From: Moritella sp. 24 | GTDB taxonomy: Bacteria; Pseudomonadota; Gammaproteobacteria; Enterobacterales; Moritellaceae | Assembly (NCBI RefSeq): GCF_018219155.1 | Contig: NZ_CP056123.1 | Span: 2,923,505-2,987,504 of the forward strand | Reading direction: 5' to 3' | DNA: 64,000 nt | Shown: in pieces, positions 18,383 through 28,114 of the stretch | Layout of the letters: each line of letters starts with the position of its first letter | Numbering within the stretch: position 1 is the first letter of the stretch | Program-made: the position numbers and the translations under genes | The notes under the pieces: model-generated | Told to the model about the DNA's origin: nothing | The model's input: the letters and a program-made list of their open reading frames with translations, nothing else | The model's database searches: none

Positions 18383-18467
18383 AATTCTTTATTATCAATA
18401 TAAAGAGTCATAGTATGTTGTATAAATAATCACAACATATTAGCTTTGCAAGAAGCACACAAGTAAT

Positions 18468-18543
18468 TCCCCTTTAGTTCAGTTGGTAGAACGGTGGACT
18501 GTTAATCCATATGTCGCTAGTTCAAGTCTAGCAAGGGGAGCCA
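18468..18543 (+). tRNA. tRNA-Asn(GTT), copy 11
   Basis: Last copy of the array, identical to copy 1. No clear factor-independent terminator was seen after it; only a weak TTCTT/AAGAA hairpin follows. Confidence 0.97.
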
Positions 18544-18748
18544 CTTCTTTTATAAGAAAATCAAATAATTACTATTCCTCATCATCAGTATTTTCTAAAC
18601 TTATTATCTCACTAATGTCAGTTTCCGATTAAATTCGTGTCCCCTATCGCATATTCTATATCCAAATATACCTATACGTATTTTTATTGCTCTAAACAGG
18701 TTACTCTAACCAATACAGGGATGTAAAAATATTATAGGAATAATGAAA

Positions 18749-20608
18749 ATGACGGATTATTTTCGCTGCAGCCTTTTCATCACATTTGTTTTTGTGTGCG
18801 TGCTTGCCAGCTCTTTAAGTTTTAGTTACAACTCATTAAATTCATCACTGGCAATACAAGGTAGTGTTGTCAACGATGCATTGAGTCAAAAAATAAGTCT
18901 TGATTCTATTAATGATCATAACGCCAAGTTATTAACAGAGCGTCTTGCGCTTAGCCAACTATTTATTCAAACCGAATCGGTATCTTCTGGTTGGGAATCG
19001 AATATTAACTACCCTACGCTGATCCAATTGATCTTCCCGCAGTTAACTAAAAACTTTTCAGGTGCCACAGACTTATTCAGTTACACATTTAAGTTAAAAT
19101 TTAGTGAAAAAGATAACGCCATCATTCAATTATTAAGCAGCTTTGTTATCTCATTATTTATCGCTTATATATTATGCTTAATATCTGTTAAACGGTTATT
19201 AATCAATTTAGAAAGAAAGGTCCTAGGTGAAATAAGTAACACGACAAAACTAAAACATCACGTATTTCCAACCGTAACTCGCCTTCTTGCTCAACATAAA
19301 GCAGACCTCCATAAAGAGTTACAAGATCAGCACGATAAAATCGAATCCTTATCAAAACAAATCAACATGGATAATTTAACCGGTTTATACAACCGATTTT
19401 ATTTTCGTGGTGAACTTGTTGATATTTTATCAGATAAAAAAGAATCTCAATCTGCAATTTTAGCGTTAATCCGAGCAACGGCACTAGGCCATATAAATAA
19501 ACACCGAGGGTTTCAACGTGGCGATAACTACCTGAAAGATATCTCAAATATACTAAAACAATGCACTAAACGTTATCCAGATAGTCGACTATATCGTGTA
19601 TCGGGTCCCGATTTTGCTATTATAATCCCGAATATGACAGCAGCAGTAGCCCACAAGCTCGCAAGAGAAATTAAAGCCAACCTTGATGAATATCAATCAC
19701 TTCATGACTTAGAAAATGTTGCTTATATCGGTATAACAACCGTTCACTCAGGTCAGCAGCCCGAACAAGTGCTAGCTCGAGCAGATACAGCATTAGCCAA
19801 AGCACAACTTGAAGGTCCAAACTATTGGGCATTCCAACAGCAAGATGCCCAACAAGAAAATCAAGGCCAATCTTATTGGAAAGATGTCATTGAAGAGATC
19901 ATTAATAAACGTAGTTTGATGCTTCTTAGTCAGCCCGTGCAACCCATTCACCGTAACATGAAAAATTACCAAGAAATCTATACACGTTTTATTGGTAATA
20001 ATAACGCAATGTTACCAACGCATACTTTATTTGCGATGGCCCAACGCTTAGATTACACCGTAAAAATCGATCAAATTATTATTGAGAATATTATCAGTAA
20101 TAGCCGAACACAGATGGATGGCACAAGTCATTGGGGGGTAAACCTCACCTCTCACTCAGTACAAAGTAGCGCATTTATTGTCTGGTTAGAGCGCTTATTA
20201 TTACGCGAACCTAATATCGCGTCGAATTTAGTATTTGAAATTGATGAAGTGATTCTCGAAAGAAACATAGTTTCAAGTAAGCGTGTGATTGATATGTTAC
20301 GTCGCGTTGGTAGCCGCTCTGCGATTAGTAAGTTTGGTCACGGCATTAGTTCATTCAAACTATTTAAAGAACTAAAACCTAATTACATCAAAATAGACAG
20401 TGGATTGGTACAAGCCATTACTGATGATAATGCAAGCCAGCAATTTTTACGTATGATCGTAGACGTTGCCCACCGTATGAGTTGCCAAGTTATCGCAGAA
20501 GGCGTTGAAGAGTTAGCACAAAAACAATTACTCGAATCAATGTACGTTGATGGGATCCAAGGTTATCTCATATCAAGACCTGCTCCACTCAGCAAAATAG
20601 CCTGCTAA
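18749..20608 (+). CDS. CsrD/MshH-like membrane protein with degenerate GGDEF and EAL domains
   Basis: About 619 residues. A membrane anchor near the N-terminus and a second hydrophobic segment near residues 125-150 bracket a periplasmic region. A linker leads to a GGDEF domain and a C-terminal EAL domain. The GGDEF site reads SGPDF (about 285-289) and the EAL position reads EIY (about 409-411), so neither cyclase nor phosphodiesterase activity is expected. E. coli CsrD has the same layout, a similar length and also degenerate sites; it targets the small RNAs CsrB/C for RNase E. That role is inferred here. ATG at 18743 is an alternative start; 18749 was preferred because AGGAA is better spaced to it. 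Confidence 0.78.
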   Translation: MTDYFRCSLFITFVFVCVLASSLSFSYNSLNSSLAIQGSVVNDALSQKISLDSINDHNAKLLTERLALSQLFIQTESVSSGWESNINYPTLIQLIFPQLTKNFSGATDLFSYTFKLKFSEKDNAIIQLLSSFVISLFIAYILCLISVKRLLINLERKVLGEISNTTKLKHHVFPTVTRLLAQHKADLHKELQDQHDKIESLSKQINMDNLTGLYNRFYFRGELVDILSDKKESQSAILALIRATALGHINKHRGFQRGDNYLKDISNILKQCTKRYPDSRLYRVSGPDFAIIIPNMTAAVAHKLAREIKANLDEYQSLHDLENVAYIGITTVHSGQQPEQVLARADTALAKAQLEGPNYWAFQQQDAQQENQGQSYWKDVIEEIINKRSLMLLSQPVQPIHRNMKNYQEIYTRFIGNNNAMLPTHTLFAMAQRLDYTVKIDQIIIENIISNSRTQMDGTSHWGVNLTSHSVQSSAFIVWLERLLLREPNIASNLVFEIDEVILERNIVSSKRVIDMLRRVGSRSAISKFGHGISSFKLFKELKPNYIKIDSGLVQAITDDNASQQFLRMIVDVAHRMSCQVIAEGVEELAQKQLLESMYVDGIQGYLISRPAPLSKIAC

Positions 20609-20685
20609 ACCATAAAAACCACAGGTAACGTAAGGAGACTAATTGATTATTAGCCTTTTTACGTTATCAATTTACCGATTATCTA

Positions 20686-20714
20686 TTGTAACAATGATAC
20701 AGATACCCGATAAT
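20686..20714 (+). promoter_or_regulatory. Probable promoter of the rnf operon
   Basis: TTGTAA and GATAAT are separated by 17 bp, ending 32 bp before the rnfA start. It is the only good sigma-70 match in the 138-bp gap after the CsrD-like gene. Confidence 0.5.
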
Positions 20715-20746
20715 ATGGCCTCCCATAGTAACTGTATTACTTCATC

Positions 20747-21328
20747 ATGACCGAATATCTCTTACTACTAGTTAGCACTGTTCTTGTAAATAACTTTGTA
20801 CTAGTCAAATTCCTTGGTTTATGCCCGTTTATGGGTGTGTCTAGTAAACTAGAAAGTGCGATAGGCATGTCATTTGCCACCACATTTGTACTGACAATTG
20901 CAGCAATGTCTTCATACCTTGTCGAAACCTATATTTTAACGCCGCTTGGCTTAGAATACTTGCGTACATTAAGTTTCATCCTCGTTATTGCCGTTGTAGT
21001 ACAATTTACTGAAATGGTTGTTCATAAAACCAGTCCAACACTCTATCGTTTACTCGGTATTTTCTTGCCGTTAATCACAACAAACTGTGCGGTTCTTGGT
21101 GTTGCATTACTCAATATTAATGAAAAACACAACTTTATTGAAAGCGCTGTTTATGGTTTTGGTGCTGCAGTTGGCTTCTCATTAGTACTTATCTTATTTG
21201 CTGCAATGCGCGAACGAATCGCTGCGGCAAACGTACCGGCCCCTTTTAAGGGAACTTCAATCGCTATGATCACAGCAGGCCTTATGTCTCTTGCCTTCAT
21301 GGGCTTTACGGGCTTGGTTAAACTTTAA
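20747..21328 (+). CDS. rnfA: RnfA, ion-translocating ferredoxin:NAD oxidoreductase subunit A
   Basis: Integral membrane subunit of the Rnf complex, which couples electron flow between NADH and ferredoxin to sodium or proton movement. In E. coli the homologue is RsxA. The 193-residue length equals that of E. coli RsxA. Six hydrophobic spans are visible, with the conserved [16 protein letters not shown] near residues 15-30 and [15 protein letters not shown] near 110-125. The two halves resemble RnfE. First gene of a tight six-gene operon. Confidence 0.96.
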   Translation: MTEYLLLLVSTVLVNNFVLVKFLGLCPFMGVSSKLESAIGMSFATTFVLTIAAMSSYLVETYILTPLGLEYLRTLSFILVIAVVVQFTEMVVHKTSPTLYRLLGIFLPLITTNCAVLGVALLNINEKHNFIESAVYGFGAAVGFSLVLILFAAMRERIAAANVPAPFKGTSIAMITAGLMSLAFMGFTGLVKL

Positions 21329-21340
21329 CTATTGATAATT

Positions 21341-21889
21341 ATGACTACAATTTTCCTTGCAATTATTACCCTTGTTATTCTCGCTGGCCTATTTGGCCTT
21401 GGATTAGGCTGGGCAGCTATTCGTTTTAAAATCGAAGGCAATCCAGTCGTTGAACAGATTGATGCGGAATTACCACAAACACAGTGTGGCCAGTGCGGCT
21501 ACCCCGGCTGTAAACCTTATGCAGAAGCTGTCGCCAATGGTGAAGAAGTAAACCTTTGTGTACCAGGTGGTTCAGATACCGTTGAAAAGCTTGCTGATAT
21601 TATGGGCGTTGAAGCGAAACCCATTGCAGAGCAAGAGCACGATGCAAGTGTTAAGCTTGTCGCCCGTATCATTGAAGAAGACTGTATTGGTTGCACTAAA
21701 TGCATTCAGGCCTGCCCTGTCGATGCGATTGCGGGTGCAACACGTGCAATGCACACGGTAATTGTTGATGCCTGCACTGGCTGTAAGCTATGTGTTGCGC
21801 CCTGTCCTACCGATTGTATCGTGATGGAACCAGTACAAGCTGCATGGAAGTGGCAGTTAGACTCTATCCCTGTCGTGAATATTAAGTAG
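21341..21889 (+). CDS. rnfB: RnfB, iron-sulfur subunit of the Rnf complex
   Basis: A 182-residue membrane-anchored ferredoxin-like subunit with one N-terminal membrane helix. [16 protein letters not shown] followed by a fourth cysteine forms the Fe-S domain near residues 50-75. Two further clusters are [12 protein letters not shown] and [12 protein letters not shown] near 110-155. The ATG at 21341 was chosen because it aligns the start with E. coli RsxB; an upstream TTG at 21332 is in frame but gives a longer start than usual. Confidence 0.95.
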   Translation: MTTIFLAIITLVILAGLFGLGLGWAAIRFKIEGNPVVEQIDAELPQTQCGQCGYPGCKPYAEAVANGEEVNLCVPGGSDTVEKLADIMGVEAKPIAEQEHDASVKLVARIIEEDCIGCTKCIQACPVDAIAGATRAMHTVIVDACTGCKLCVAPCPTDCIVMEPVQAAWKWQLDSIPVVNIK

Positions 21890-21897
21890 GTCACATA

Positions 21898-24789
21898 ATG
21901 TCATTAATCGAACAAATCAAAAATGGTAAACTGTGGCGCTACCTTGGTGGTGTATACCCACAAGAAAATAAGACCCAGTCTACCGGTTTAGCTATTACTA
22001 CAGCAAGTATACCTAAGCACCTCATCATTCCAGTTAAGCAACACATTGGCCAAGGTGGTCAAATAATTGTATCTTCTGGTGACAAAGTATTAAAAGGTCA
22101 ACCGCTAACGGCATCCGATTCATTCATGACTGTTCCGGTGCATGCACCAACATCAGGTACAATCGAGCATATTGCACAATACCCAAGTACGCACCCATCA
22201 GCGACGCCTGAAATTGCTATAAAACTCATTTGCGATCAAGAAGACCAAGCATTAGAAACACAACCAGCGCTAGATTATAAACAACTATCAACGCAGGAAT
22301 TACAACAACATATCAGCCTTGCTGGTGTTGCAGGTATGGGCGGTGCAGGCTTTCCTACAGCGGTTAAATTAAGTGATAGACAGCCAATTGAATTTTTATT
22401 AATCAATGCAGCTGAATGTGAACCCTACATTACCTCTGATGATATTCTCATGCGTGAGCGCGCAGATGATATTATTCTTGGTATCGAAATATTACGCCAC
22501 ATGATCAAGCCAGCATTATGTGTGATTGGCATTGAAGATAATAAGCCAGATGCTGCGCAAGCGTTAGAAACTGCAATTAAAACTCTTGACCTATCTGATG
22601 ACATAATCGTACGTAAAGTACCAACAAAGTACCCGAATGGCGGTGAAAAACAGCTCATTCAGATGTTAACGGGTAAAGAGATAAGTAAAGGTCAGATCCC
22701 TGCACAATCCGGTATCGTTATGCAAAACGTCGGTACTGTTTATGCAGTAAAGCAAGCAATTATAGATCGCCAACCACTATTAAGCCGTATTGTGACATTG
22801 ACGGGTAAAGCATTTCCGCAACCGTGTAATGTACAAGCCCTTATCGGCACACAGATCAAAGATCTTCTTAATGAATTTGATTGTAATGAAAATAAAGCTG
22901 CTGCCATCATTTATGGCGGCCCAATGATGGGCTTTACGCTGCCCCATTCACAGTTTTCATTAACCAAAACCGGTAACTGTATTCTAACACCCGTTAAAGA
23001 TGAAATCCCGCAAGTCAGAGAAGCTGATGCGTGTATTCGTTGTGGTGAATGTGCAGAAGCCTGCCCTGTTGATTTATTACCACAACAATTACATTGGTAT
23101 AGCCAATCAAAAGACGTCACAAAGCTCGCAGACTACAACTTGATGGATTGTATCGAATGTGGTGCTTGTAGCTACGTTTGCCCAAGCCAAATACCACTAG
23201 TTCATCAATATCGTATTGCCAAAGTTGACGTGCGAGCAAGCGATGCAGAGCTTACTGCTGCAGCACTTGCCAAAGTCCGTTTTGAAAAACGTAATGAGCG
23301 ATTAGCATTAGAAAAAGCGCAGCGTGAACAACGTCAAAAAGAAGCAGCTGAAAAACGTAGAGCAACAGCAAAAGCAACAACTGGCGAAGATCCCGTTAAA
23401 GCAGCAATGGAACGTATTAAAAAAGCCAAAGCGGCAGAGCAAGCAGCAACATCAGATAGCAGCACGAACAAAAGCTCAGCTGTTGCCGATGCTATAGCAC
23501 GCGCTAAAGCGAAAAAAGCGGCAGCCGCAACAAGCGATTCTGACTTACCAGATAATTCAGCAGTGATTGCTGAACGTAAAGCAAGAAAAGCTGAAGCGAG
23601 AGCAAAACGAGAAGCTCAGGCTAACGAGCAGACAAACGTAAAAGGTAATCCTGCGATTGAAGCTAAAAAAGCGGCCGTCGCAGAGGCTATTGCCCGTGCA
23701 AAAGCCAAAAAAGCGGCTGCGCAATCTGGCGAAGTACCTGAATCACCAAGTGTTGACAACAAAAAAGCAGCCGTTGCTGCGGCAATCGCCCGTGCTAAAG
23801 CTAAAAAAGCGGCAGCACAATCAACTAAAATTGAAACAGCGGATACAGCCGAATCGTCTACTCCAACGGTGGATAACAAAAAAGCGGCCGTTGCTGCGGC
23901 TATCGCTCGTGCTAAAGCTAAAAAAGCGGCAGCACAATCTGCTCAAGTTGAGACTACGGATACAGCCGAATCGCCTACACCTACGGTTGATAGCAAAAAA
24001 GAAGCCGTTGCTGCGGCAATCGCCCGCGCTAAAGCTAAAAAGGCTGCTGCACAATCAACTCAAGTTGAAACAACAGATACCGCAGAATCGCCTACACCAA
24101 CAGTTGATAGCAAAAAAGCAGCCGTTGCTGCGGCAATCGCCCGCGCTAAAGCTAAAAAGGCTGCAGCGCAATCTACTCAAGTTGAAACAACGGATACAGC
24201 TGAATCATCAGCCTCTGCAATTGACGACAAGAAAGCAGCTATCGCTGCGGCAGTTGCCCGCGCTAAAGCTAAAAAGGCTGCAGCGCAATCTGCTCAAGTT
24301 GAAACAACGGATACAGCTGAATCTTCAACCTCAGCAGTTGACGACAAGAAAGCAGCTATCGCAGCAGCAGTTGCCCGCGCTAAAGCTAAAAAGGCTGCAG
24401 CGCAATCTGCTCAAGTTGAAACAACGGATACAGCTGAATCTTCAACCTCAGCAGTTGACGACAAGAAAGCAGCTATCGCTGCCGCCGTTGCTCGCGCTAA
24501 AGCTAAAAAGGCTGCGGCGCAATCTGCTCAAGTTGAAACAACGGATACAGCAGAATCACCAGCCTCAGCAGTTGACGACAAGAAAGCAGCTATCGCAGCC
24601 GCCATTGCTCGCGCTAAAGCTAAGAAATTAGCGGCACAAGCAAACACGGTTACATCAGAAAATATTCAGGTAAATGATTCAGCAGAGAAAGTTTCTGTAA
24701 CAGAGCCTGTCGATAAGAAAAAAGCAGCTATTGCCGCGGCAGTAGCAAGAGCGAAAGCAAAAAAACTAGCCCAACTTGGTGACAAATAA
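21898..24789 (+). CDS. rnfC: RnfC, NADH-binding subunit with a long repetitive C-terminal tail
   Basis: A 963-residue peripheral subunit that carries the FMN/NADH site. The first 460 residues are the conserved part: GMGGAGFPTAVKL near 145, INAAECEPYITSD near 165, KYPNGGEKQLIQ near 245, and two [4Fe-4S] motifs, CIRCGECAEACP and CIECGACSYVCP, near 375-430. From about residue 460 the protein is Lys/Ala/Glu-rich, and from about 588 it consists of 39-residue tandem repeats. E. coli RsxC (740 residues) also has an Ala/Lys-rich tail, so the tail is a family trait enlarged here. One base separates it from rnfD. Confidence 0.95.
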   Translation: MSLIEQIKNGKLWRYLGGVYPQENKTQSTGLAITTASIPKHLIIPVKQHIGQGGQIIVSSGDKVLKGQPLTASDSFMTVPVHAPTSGTIEHIAQYPSTHPSATPEIAIKLICDQEDQALETQPALDYKQLSTQELQQHISLAGVAGMGGAGFPTAVKLSDRQPIEFLLINAAECEPYITSDDILMRERADDIILGIEILRHMIKPALCVIGIEDNKPDAAQALETAIKTLDLSDDIIVRKVPTKYPNGGEKQLIQMLTGKEISKGQIPAQSGIVMQNVGTVYAVKQAIIDRQPLLSRIVTLTGKAFPQPCNVQALIGTQIKDLLNEFDCNENKAAAIIYGGPMMGFTLPHSQFSLTKTGNCILTPVKDEIPQVREADACIRCGECAEACPVDLLPQQLHWYSQSKDVTKLADYNLMDCIECGACSYVCPSQIPLVHQYRIAKVDVRASDAELTAAALAKVRFEKRNERLALEKAQREQRQKEAAEKRRATAKATTGEDPVKAAMERIKKAKAAEQAATSDSSTNKSSAVADAIARAKAKKAAAATSDSDLPDNSAVIAERKARKAEARAKREAQANEQTNVKGNPAIEAKKAAVAEAIARAKAKKAAAQSGEVPESPSVDNKKAAVAAAIARAKAKKAAAQSTKIETADTAESSTPTVDNKKAAVAAAIARAKAKKAAAQSAQVETTDTAESPTPTVDSKKEAVAAAIARAKAKKAAAQSTQVETTDTAESPTPTVDSKKAAVAAAIARAKAKKAAAQSTQVETTDTAESSASAIDDKKAAIAAAVARAKAKKAAAQSAQVETTDTAESSTSAVDDKKAAIAAAVARAKAKKAAAQSAQVETTDTAESSTSAVDDKKAAIAAAVARAKAKKAAAQSAQVETTDTAESPASAVDDKKAAIAAAIARAKAKKLAAQANTVTSENIQVNDSAEKVSVTEPVDKKKAAIAAAVARAKAKKLAQLGDK
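23661..24780 (+). repeat. 117-bp tandem repeats in the rnfC tail
   Basis: About ten copies of a 39-codon unit encode a core of AAIARAKAKK followed by AAQS, VETTDTAES and VDDKK. Copies near 24223, 24340 and 24457 are almost identical over 117 bp; the flanking copies have diverged. The unit is a multiple of three, so copy changes keep the frame. The pattern predicts length variation between strains. Confidence 0.85.
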
Positions 24790-24790
24790 C

Positions 24791-25840
24791 ATGGCATTTA
24801 GATTAGCAAGTTCTCCCCATAATCACAGTGGTAGCAGCACAAGTAACTTAATGCGCACCGTTACTTTAGCAACGATTCCAGGTATTGCTGCACAATGGTA
24901 TTTCTTTGGTGCAGGTAACCTGATCCATATCGTACTCGCTTGTATCACTGCGATTATTACAGAAGCTATATTCCTTAAACTTCGTAAACAGCCGATACTC
25001 AATCGCGTTAAAGATAATAGTGCCCTGCTCACAGGCTTATTAATTGGTATTTCAGTACCTGGCTTTGCACCCTGGTGGATCAGCGTGATGGGCGCTGTAT
25101 TTGCGATTGGTATTGCAAAACAGCTTTATGGCGGTTTAGGACAAAACATCTTTAACCCAGCAATGGTTGCTTATGTCATGCTGCTTGTGTCCTTCCCACT
25201 GCAAATGACAACATGGCCACCTGTAAGTGAAATTACCGGCTACGAATTATCACTATGGGATGTCTTCAATGTTATTTTTGCAGGCGTAACCCTAGACGGT
25301 CATACAGCGCATCAGTTAATGCAAAATATTGATGGTATAACAATGGCAACCCCGCTCGATACCTTGAAAACAGGTCTTGCAATGGGTAACACGGTGTCAG
25401 AGATTCAAGCCAAAGAGCAGTTTAGCTGGTTGTCTGGCTTAGGCTGGGAGTGGATAAATTTAGCCTTCCTTGCCGGTGGTATTTACTTATTAAGTAAGCG
25501 TGTGATTCTTTGGTATATCCCCGTAGGCTTATTAGGAGGCTTATTTGCCATTAGCTTTATTGGCTACTTATGGGAACCTGACGCTGTTGGCTCTCCAATA
25601 TTCCATCTGTTTTCGGGCGCTACAATGTTAGGTGCATTCTTTATTGCAACCGATCCAGTATCAGCAGCAACAACACCAAAAGGCCGAATTATATTTGGTG
25701 CTTTAATTGGTATGCTCGTCTACATCATTCGTACTTGGGGCGGTTACCCTGATGCAATGGCATTCGCCGTATTACTCGCCAACATGTGCGTACCGCTAAT
25801 TGACTACTACACACAACCCCGTGTTTACGGCCATAAATAG
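24791..25840 (+). CDS. rnfD: RnfD, FMN-bearing membrane subunit of the Rnf complex
   Basis: A 349-residue polytopic protein. GITMATPLDTLK near residue 180 holds the threonine expected to carry covalent FMN in RnfD/NqrB proteins. Other family features are GGLGQNIFNPAM near 115 and TDPVSAATTPKGR near 285. ATG 24791 was chosen over an upstream GTG at 24776 because the latter overlaps rnfC and adds residues not found in homologues. Confidence 0.95.
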   Translation: MAFRLASSPHNHSGSSTSNLMRTVTLATIPGIAAQWYFFGAGNLIHIVLACITAIITEAIFLKLRKQPILNRVKDNSALLTGLLIGISVPGFAPWWISVMGAVFAIGIAKQLYGGLGQNIFNPAMVAYVMLLVSFPLQMTTWPPVSEITGYELSLWDVFNVIFAGVTLDGHTAHQLMQNIDGITMATPLDTLKTGLAMGNTVSEIQAKEQFSWLSGLGWEWINLAFLAGGIYLLSKRVILWYIPVGLLGGLFAISFIGYLWEPDAVGSPIFHLFSGATMLGAFFIATDPVSAATTPKGRIIFGALIGMLVYIIRTWGGYPDAMAFAVLLANMCVPLIDYYTQPRVYGHK

Positions 25841-25849
25841 GAGATAACC

Positions 25850-26482
25850 ATGTTTGTATCAATGAAAAAAAATGGTGTAATACTCGCCCTATTTGCCCTT
25901 GCTTGTACATCAGTTGTCGCAATCACGAATGCAGTAACCAAAGATCGGATTGCAGAACAGGAACAGACACAATTACTTAAAATTATTAATCAGTTATTAC
26001 CTGAAGACGGTCATGACAATAATATTTTCCAAAGTTGCAAATTGATGTCAAATGAAGACCTACTCGGTACCTCAGAAGCACAGCGTATTTTCACTGCAAC
26101 CCTGAATAATGAAGCCGTTGGTTATGCCATTGAAGGTATTGCTCCAACTGGTTATAACGGTAATATTAAACTGGTTGTGGGTATTGATACCATAGGAAAA
26201 GTAACGGGTGTGCGTATTCTTGCACATAATGAAACACCGGGACTGGGTGATAAAGTTGAATACCGTAAATCAAACTGGTTAGATGACTTTGTTGACCAAA
26301 CCCTCACTGAAGAAAATGCACATACTTGGGCAGTGACTAAAGATGGTGGTGATTTTGACTCCTTCACTGGCGCAACAATCACGCCTCGAGCGGTTGTAAA
26401 CTCAGTGAAAGACATCCTTACTTTTTATCAATCAGATCAATTTTCAGATCTAAGCAGTGCGCCTTCTTGTTGGAGTAAATAA
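25850..26482 (+). CDS. rnfG: RnfG, FMN-binding subunit of the Rnf complex
   Basis: A 210-residue protein with one N-terminal membrane helix and a periplasmic FMN-binding domain. [14 protein letters not shown] near residue 170 is the flavinylation motif; the threonine in GAT is the expected FMN site. GHNETPGLG-type sequence ([13 protein letters not shown]) near 125 is also conserved. AGGAGATAACC precedes the ATG. It overlaps rnfE by one base. Confidence 0.95.
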   Translation: MFVSMKKNGVILALFALACTSVVAITNAVTKDRIAEQEQTQLLKIINQLLPEDGHDNNIFQSCKLMSNEDLLGTSEAQRIFTATLNNEAVGYAIEGIAPTGYNGNIKLVVGIDTIGKVTGVRILAHNETPGLGDKVEYRKSNWLDDFVDQTLTEENAHTWAVTKDGGDFDSFTGATITPRAVVNSVKDILTFYQSDQFSDLSSAPSCWSK

Positions 26483-27183
26483 TGAGCCAATATCGCGATA
26501 TTATCTATCAAGGATTATGGAAAAATAATCCTGGTTTAGTGCAAGTATTAGGCCTGTGTCCCCTACTTGCTGTAACAGCAACCGTCACCAATGCTATGGG
26601 TTTAGGGTTCGCCACTTTATTAGTACTGGTAGCATCGAACATTACGATTTCTTTGATACGTGAATACGTCCCCAAAGAAATTCGTATCCCTATTTTTGTC
26701 ATGATCATTGCCTCGTTTGTAACAACGGTACAATTATTAATGAATGCCTATGTTTATGAATTATACCAGTCACTTGGTATTTTCATTCCGTTAATTGTAA
26801 CGAACTGCATTATTATTGGACGTGCTGAAGCATTCGCATCTCGCAACAAGGTATTACCTTCTGCAGCAGATGGGTTCTTTATGGGTCTTGGCTTTGCCAG
26901 CGTGTTAATTGTTTTAGGCGCCATTCGTGAAGTATTAGGTCAAGGTACACTGTTTGACGGTATGGACTTACTGCTAGGCGATTGGGCAAGCGTATTACGT
27001 ATTGAAGTATTTCACTCAGACACTAGCTTTTTATTGGCTATACTCGCACCAGGCGCTTTTATCGGTATGGGCTTTTTAATGGCAATGAAACATGCGATTG
27101 ATGCACAGCTAGATAAACGACGTAAAGCACAGCCTGTTACTGAGGTCGAACCTACAGCAGAAACAGAATCAACAACAAATTAA
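26482..27183 (+). CDS. rnfE: RnfE, membrane subunit of the Rnf complex
   Basis: A 233-residue polytopic subunit related to Rnf[18 protein letters not shown] near residue 15 and [15 protein letters not shown] near 100 are the conserved half-membrane motifs. The C-terminal tail is charged. It is the last gene of the operon, and its start overlaps the rnfG stop (TAATG). Confidence 0.95.
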   Translation: MSQYRDIIYQGLWKNNPGLVQVLGLCPLLAVTATVTNAMGLGFATLLVLVASNITISLIREYVPKEIRIPIFVMIIASFVTTVQLLMNAYVYELYQSLGIFIPLIVTNCIIIGRAEAFASRNKVLPSAADGFFMGLGFASVLIVLGAIREVLGQGTLFDGMDLLLGDWASVLRIEVFHSDTSFLLAILAPGAFIGMGFLMAMKHAIDAQLDKRRKAQPVTEVEPTAETESTTN

Positions 27184-27235
27184 TACGCTATTATACCAAC
27201 TTAAATAGCCGTTAAAATAATAGTAAACAACATAA

Positions 27236-27265
27236 GCCATACTGATTGATGATTATCAGTATGGC
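27236..27265. repeat. Perfect 11-bp inverted repeat between rnfE and nth
   Basis: GCCATACTGAT and ATCAGTATGGC flank an 8-base loop. No U-tract follows on either strand, so it is not a typical terminator. It may be an RNA-stabilising or processing hairpin. Confidence 0.5.
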
Positions 27266-27332
27266 GATACCGATTGCATTAAATAAGTGAGCATCTATTT
27301 ATTGTGGTTGGAATAATATATAGGATAAAGAC

Positions 27333-27974
27333 ATGAACAAGGATAAACGCCGTATTATTTTAGAGCGTCTGCGTGATAATAATCCCCATCCTGAAACCGA
27401 GCTAAACTTCTCTGATGCGTTTGAACTGCTTGTTGCCGTTACATTATCAGCGCAAGCAACCGATGTCAGCGTAAACAAAGCCACAGACAAACTTTTTCCG
27501 GTCGCGAATACACCACAAGCGATCTTCGATTTAGGTGTTGAAGGATTAAAAGGCTACATAAAAACAATCGGTTTATACAATTCTAAAGCCAATAACGTCA
27601 TTAAAGCTTGTCAGATCTTATTAGAAAAACATAATGGTATTGTTCCTGAAGACCTTGACGCGTTAGTTGAACTACCTGGTGTAGGTAGAAAGACAGCGAA
27701 TGTGGTATTGAACACAGCATTTGGCTGGCCTACTATTGCTGTTGACACGCATATTTTTCGTGTTTCAAATCGTACTAAATTTGCGATGGGCAAGAACGTC
27801 GATCAAGTAGAAGAAAAATTACTTAAAGTGGTTCCAGCTGAATTTAAAGTGGACGTTCATCACTGGTTAATTTTACATGGACGCTACACCTGTATTGCCC
27901 GTAAACCACGCTGCGGCTCTTGTTTAATTGAAGACCTATGTGAATATAAAGATAAAATATACCCTGATGAGTAG
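27333..27974 (+). CDS. nth: Endonuclease III
   Basis: DNA glycosylase/AP lyase that removes oxidised pyrimidines in base excision repair. The 213 residues fit the family. LPGVGRKTANVVL near residue 112 is the helix-hairpin-helix with the catalytic lysine, VDTHIFRVSNR near 136 holds the catalytic aspartate, and the C-terminal C-X6-C-X2-C-X5-C (from about 186) binds the [4Fe-4S] cluster. Location after rnfE is common in gammaproteobacteria. Confidence 0.98.
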   Translation: MNKDKRRIILERLRDNNPHPETELNFSDAFELLVAVTLSAQATDVSVNKATDKLFPVANTPQAIFDLGVEGLKGYIKTIGLYNSKANNVIKACQILLEKHNGIVPEDLDALVELPGVGRKTANVVLNTAFGWPTIAVDTHIFRVSNRTKFAMGKNVDQVEEKLLKVVPAEFKVDVHHWLILHGRYTCIARKPRCGSCLIEDLCEYKDKIYPDE

Positions 27975-28023
27975 TCAGTATATTAATTAGAACAGCTTAA
28001 ATATAAATTAAAAATAAGTTATA

Positions 28024-28060
28024 AAAAAGCCGCATTCAAGTAATTGAACGCGGCTTTTTC
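28024..28060. terminator. Bidirectional terminator between nth and satP
   Basis: AAAAAGCCGC, one mismatch, TTCAA, loop, TTGAA, GCGGCTTTTT. The A- and T-tracts serve both convergent genes. Confidence 0.88.
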
Positions 28061-28114
28061 TATCTACTGTTTGGTGCTATTTTATAGCTATAATCTAAAT
28101 AATAAACGTCGCTA

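Noticed and set aside
17013-18543. CRISPR-like periodic repeats
   Set aside because: The repeats are complete tRNA-Asn genes with spacers that are themselves related, not unique.
23657-24631. Long open frame (324 codons) of Leu/Gln/Lys repeats overlapping rnfC
   Set aside because: It is the +2 frame shadow of the rnfC tandem repeats; repeats keep the alternative frame open.
27236-27265. Terminator after rnfE
   Set aside because: The hairpin is perfect but no U-tract follows on either strand, so it was listed as an inverted repeat.
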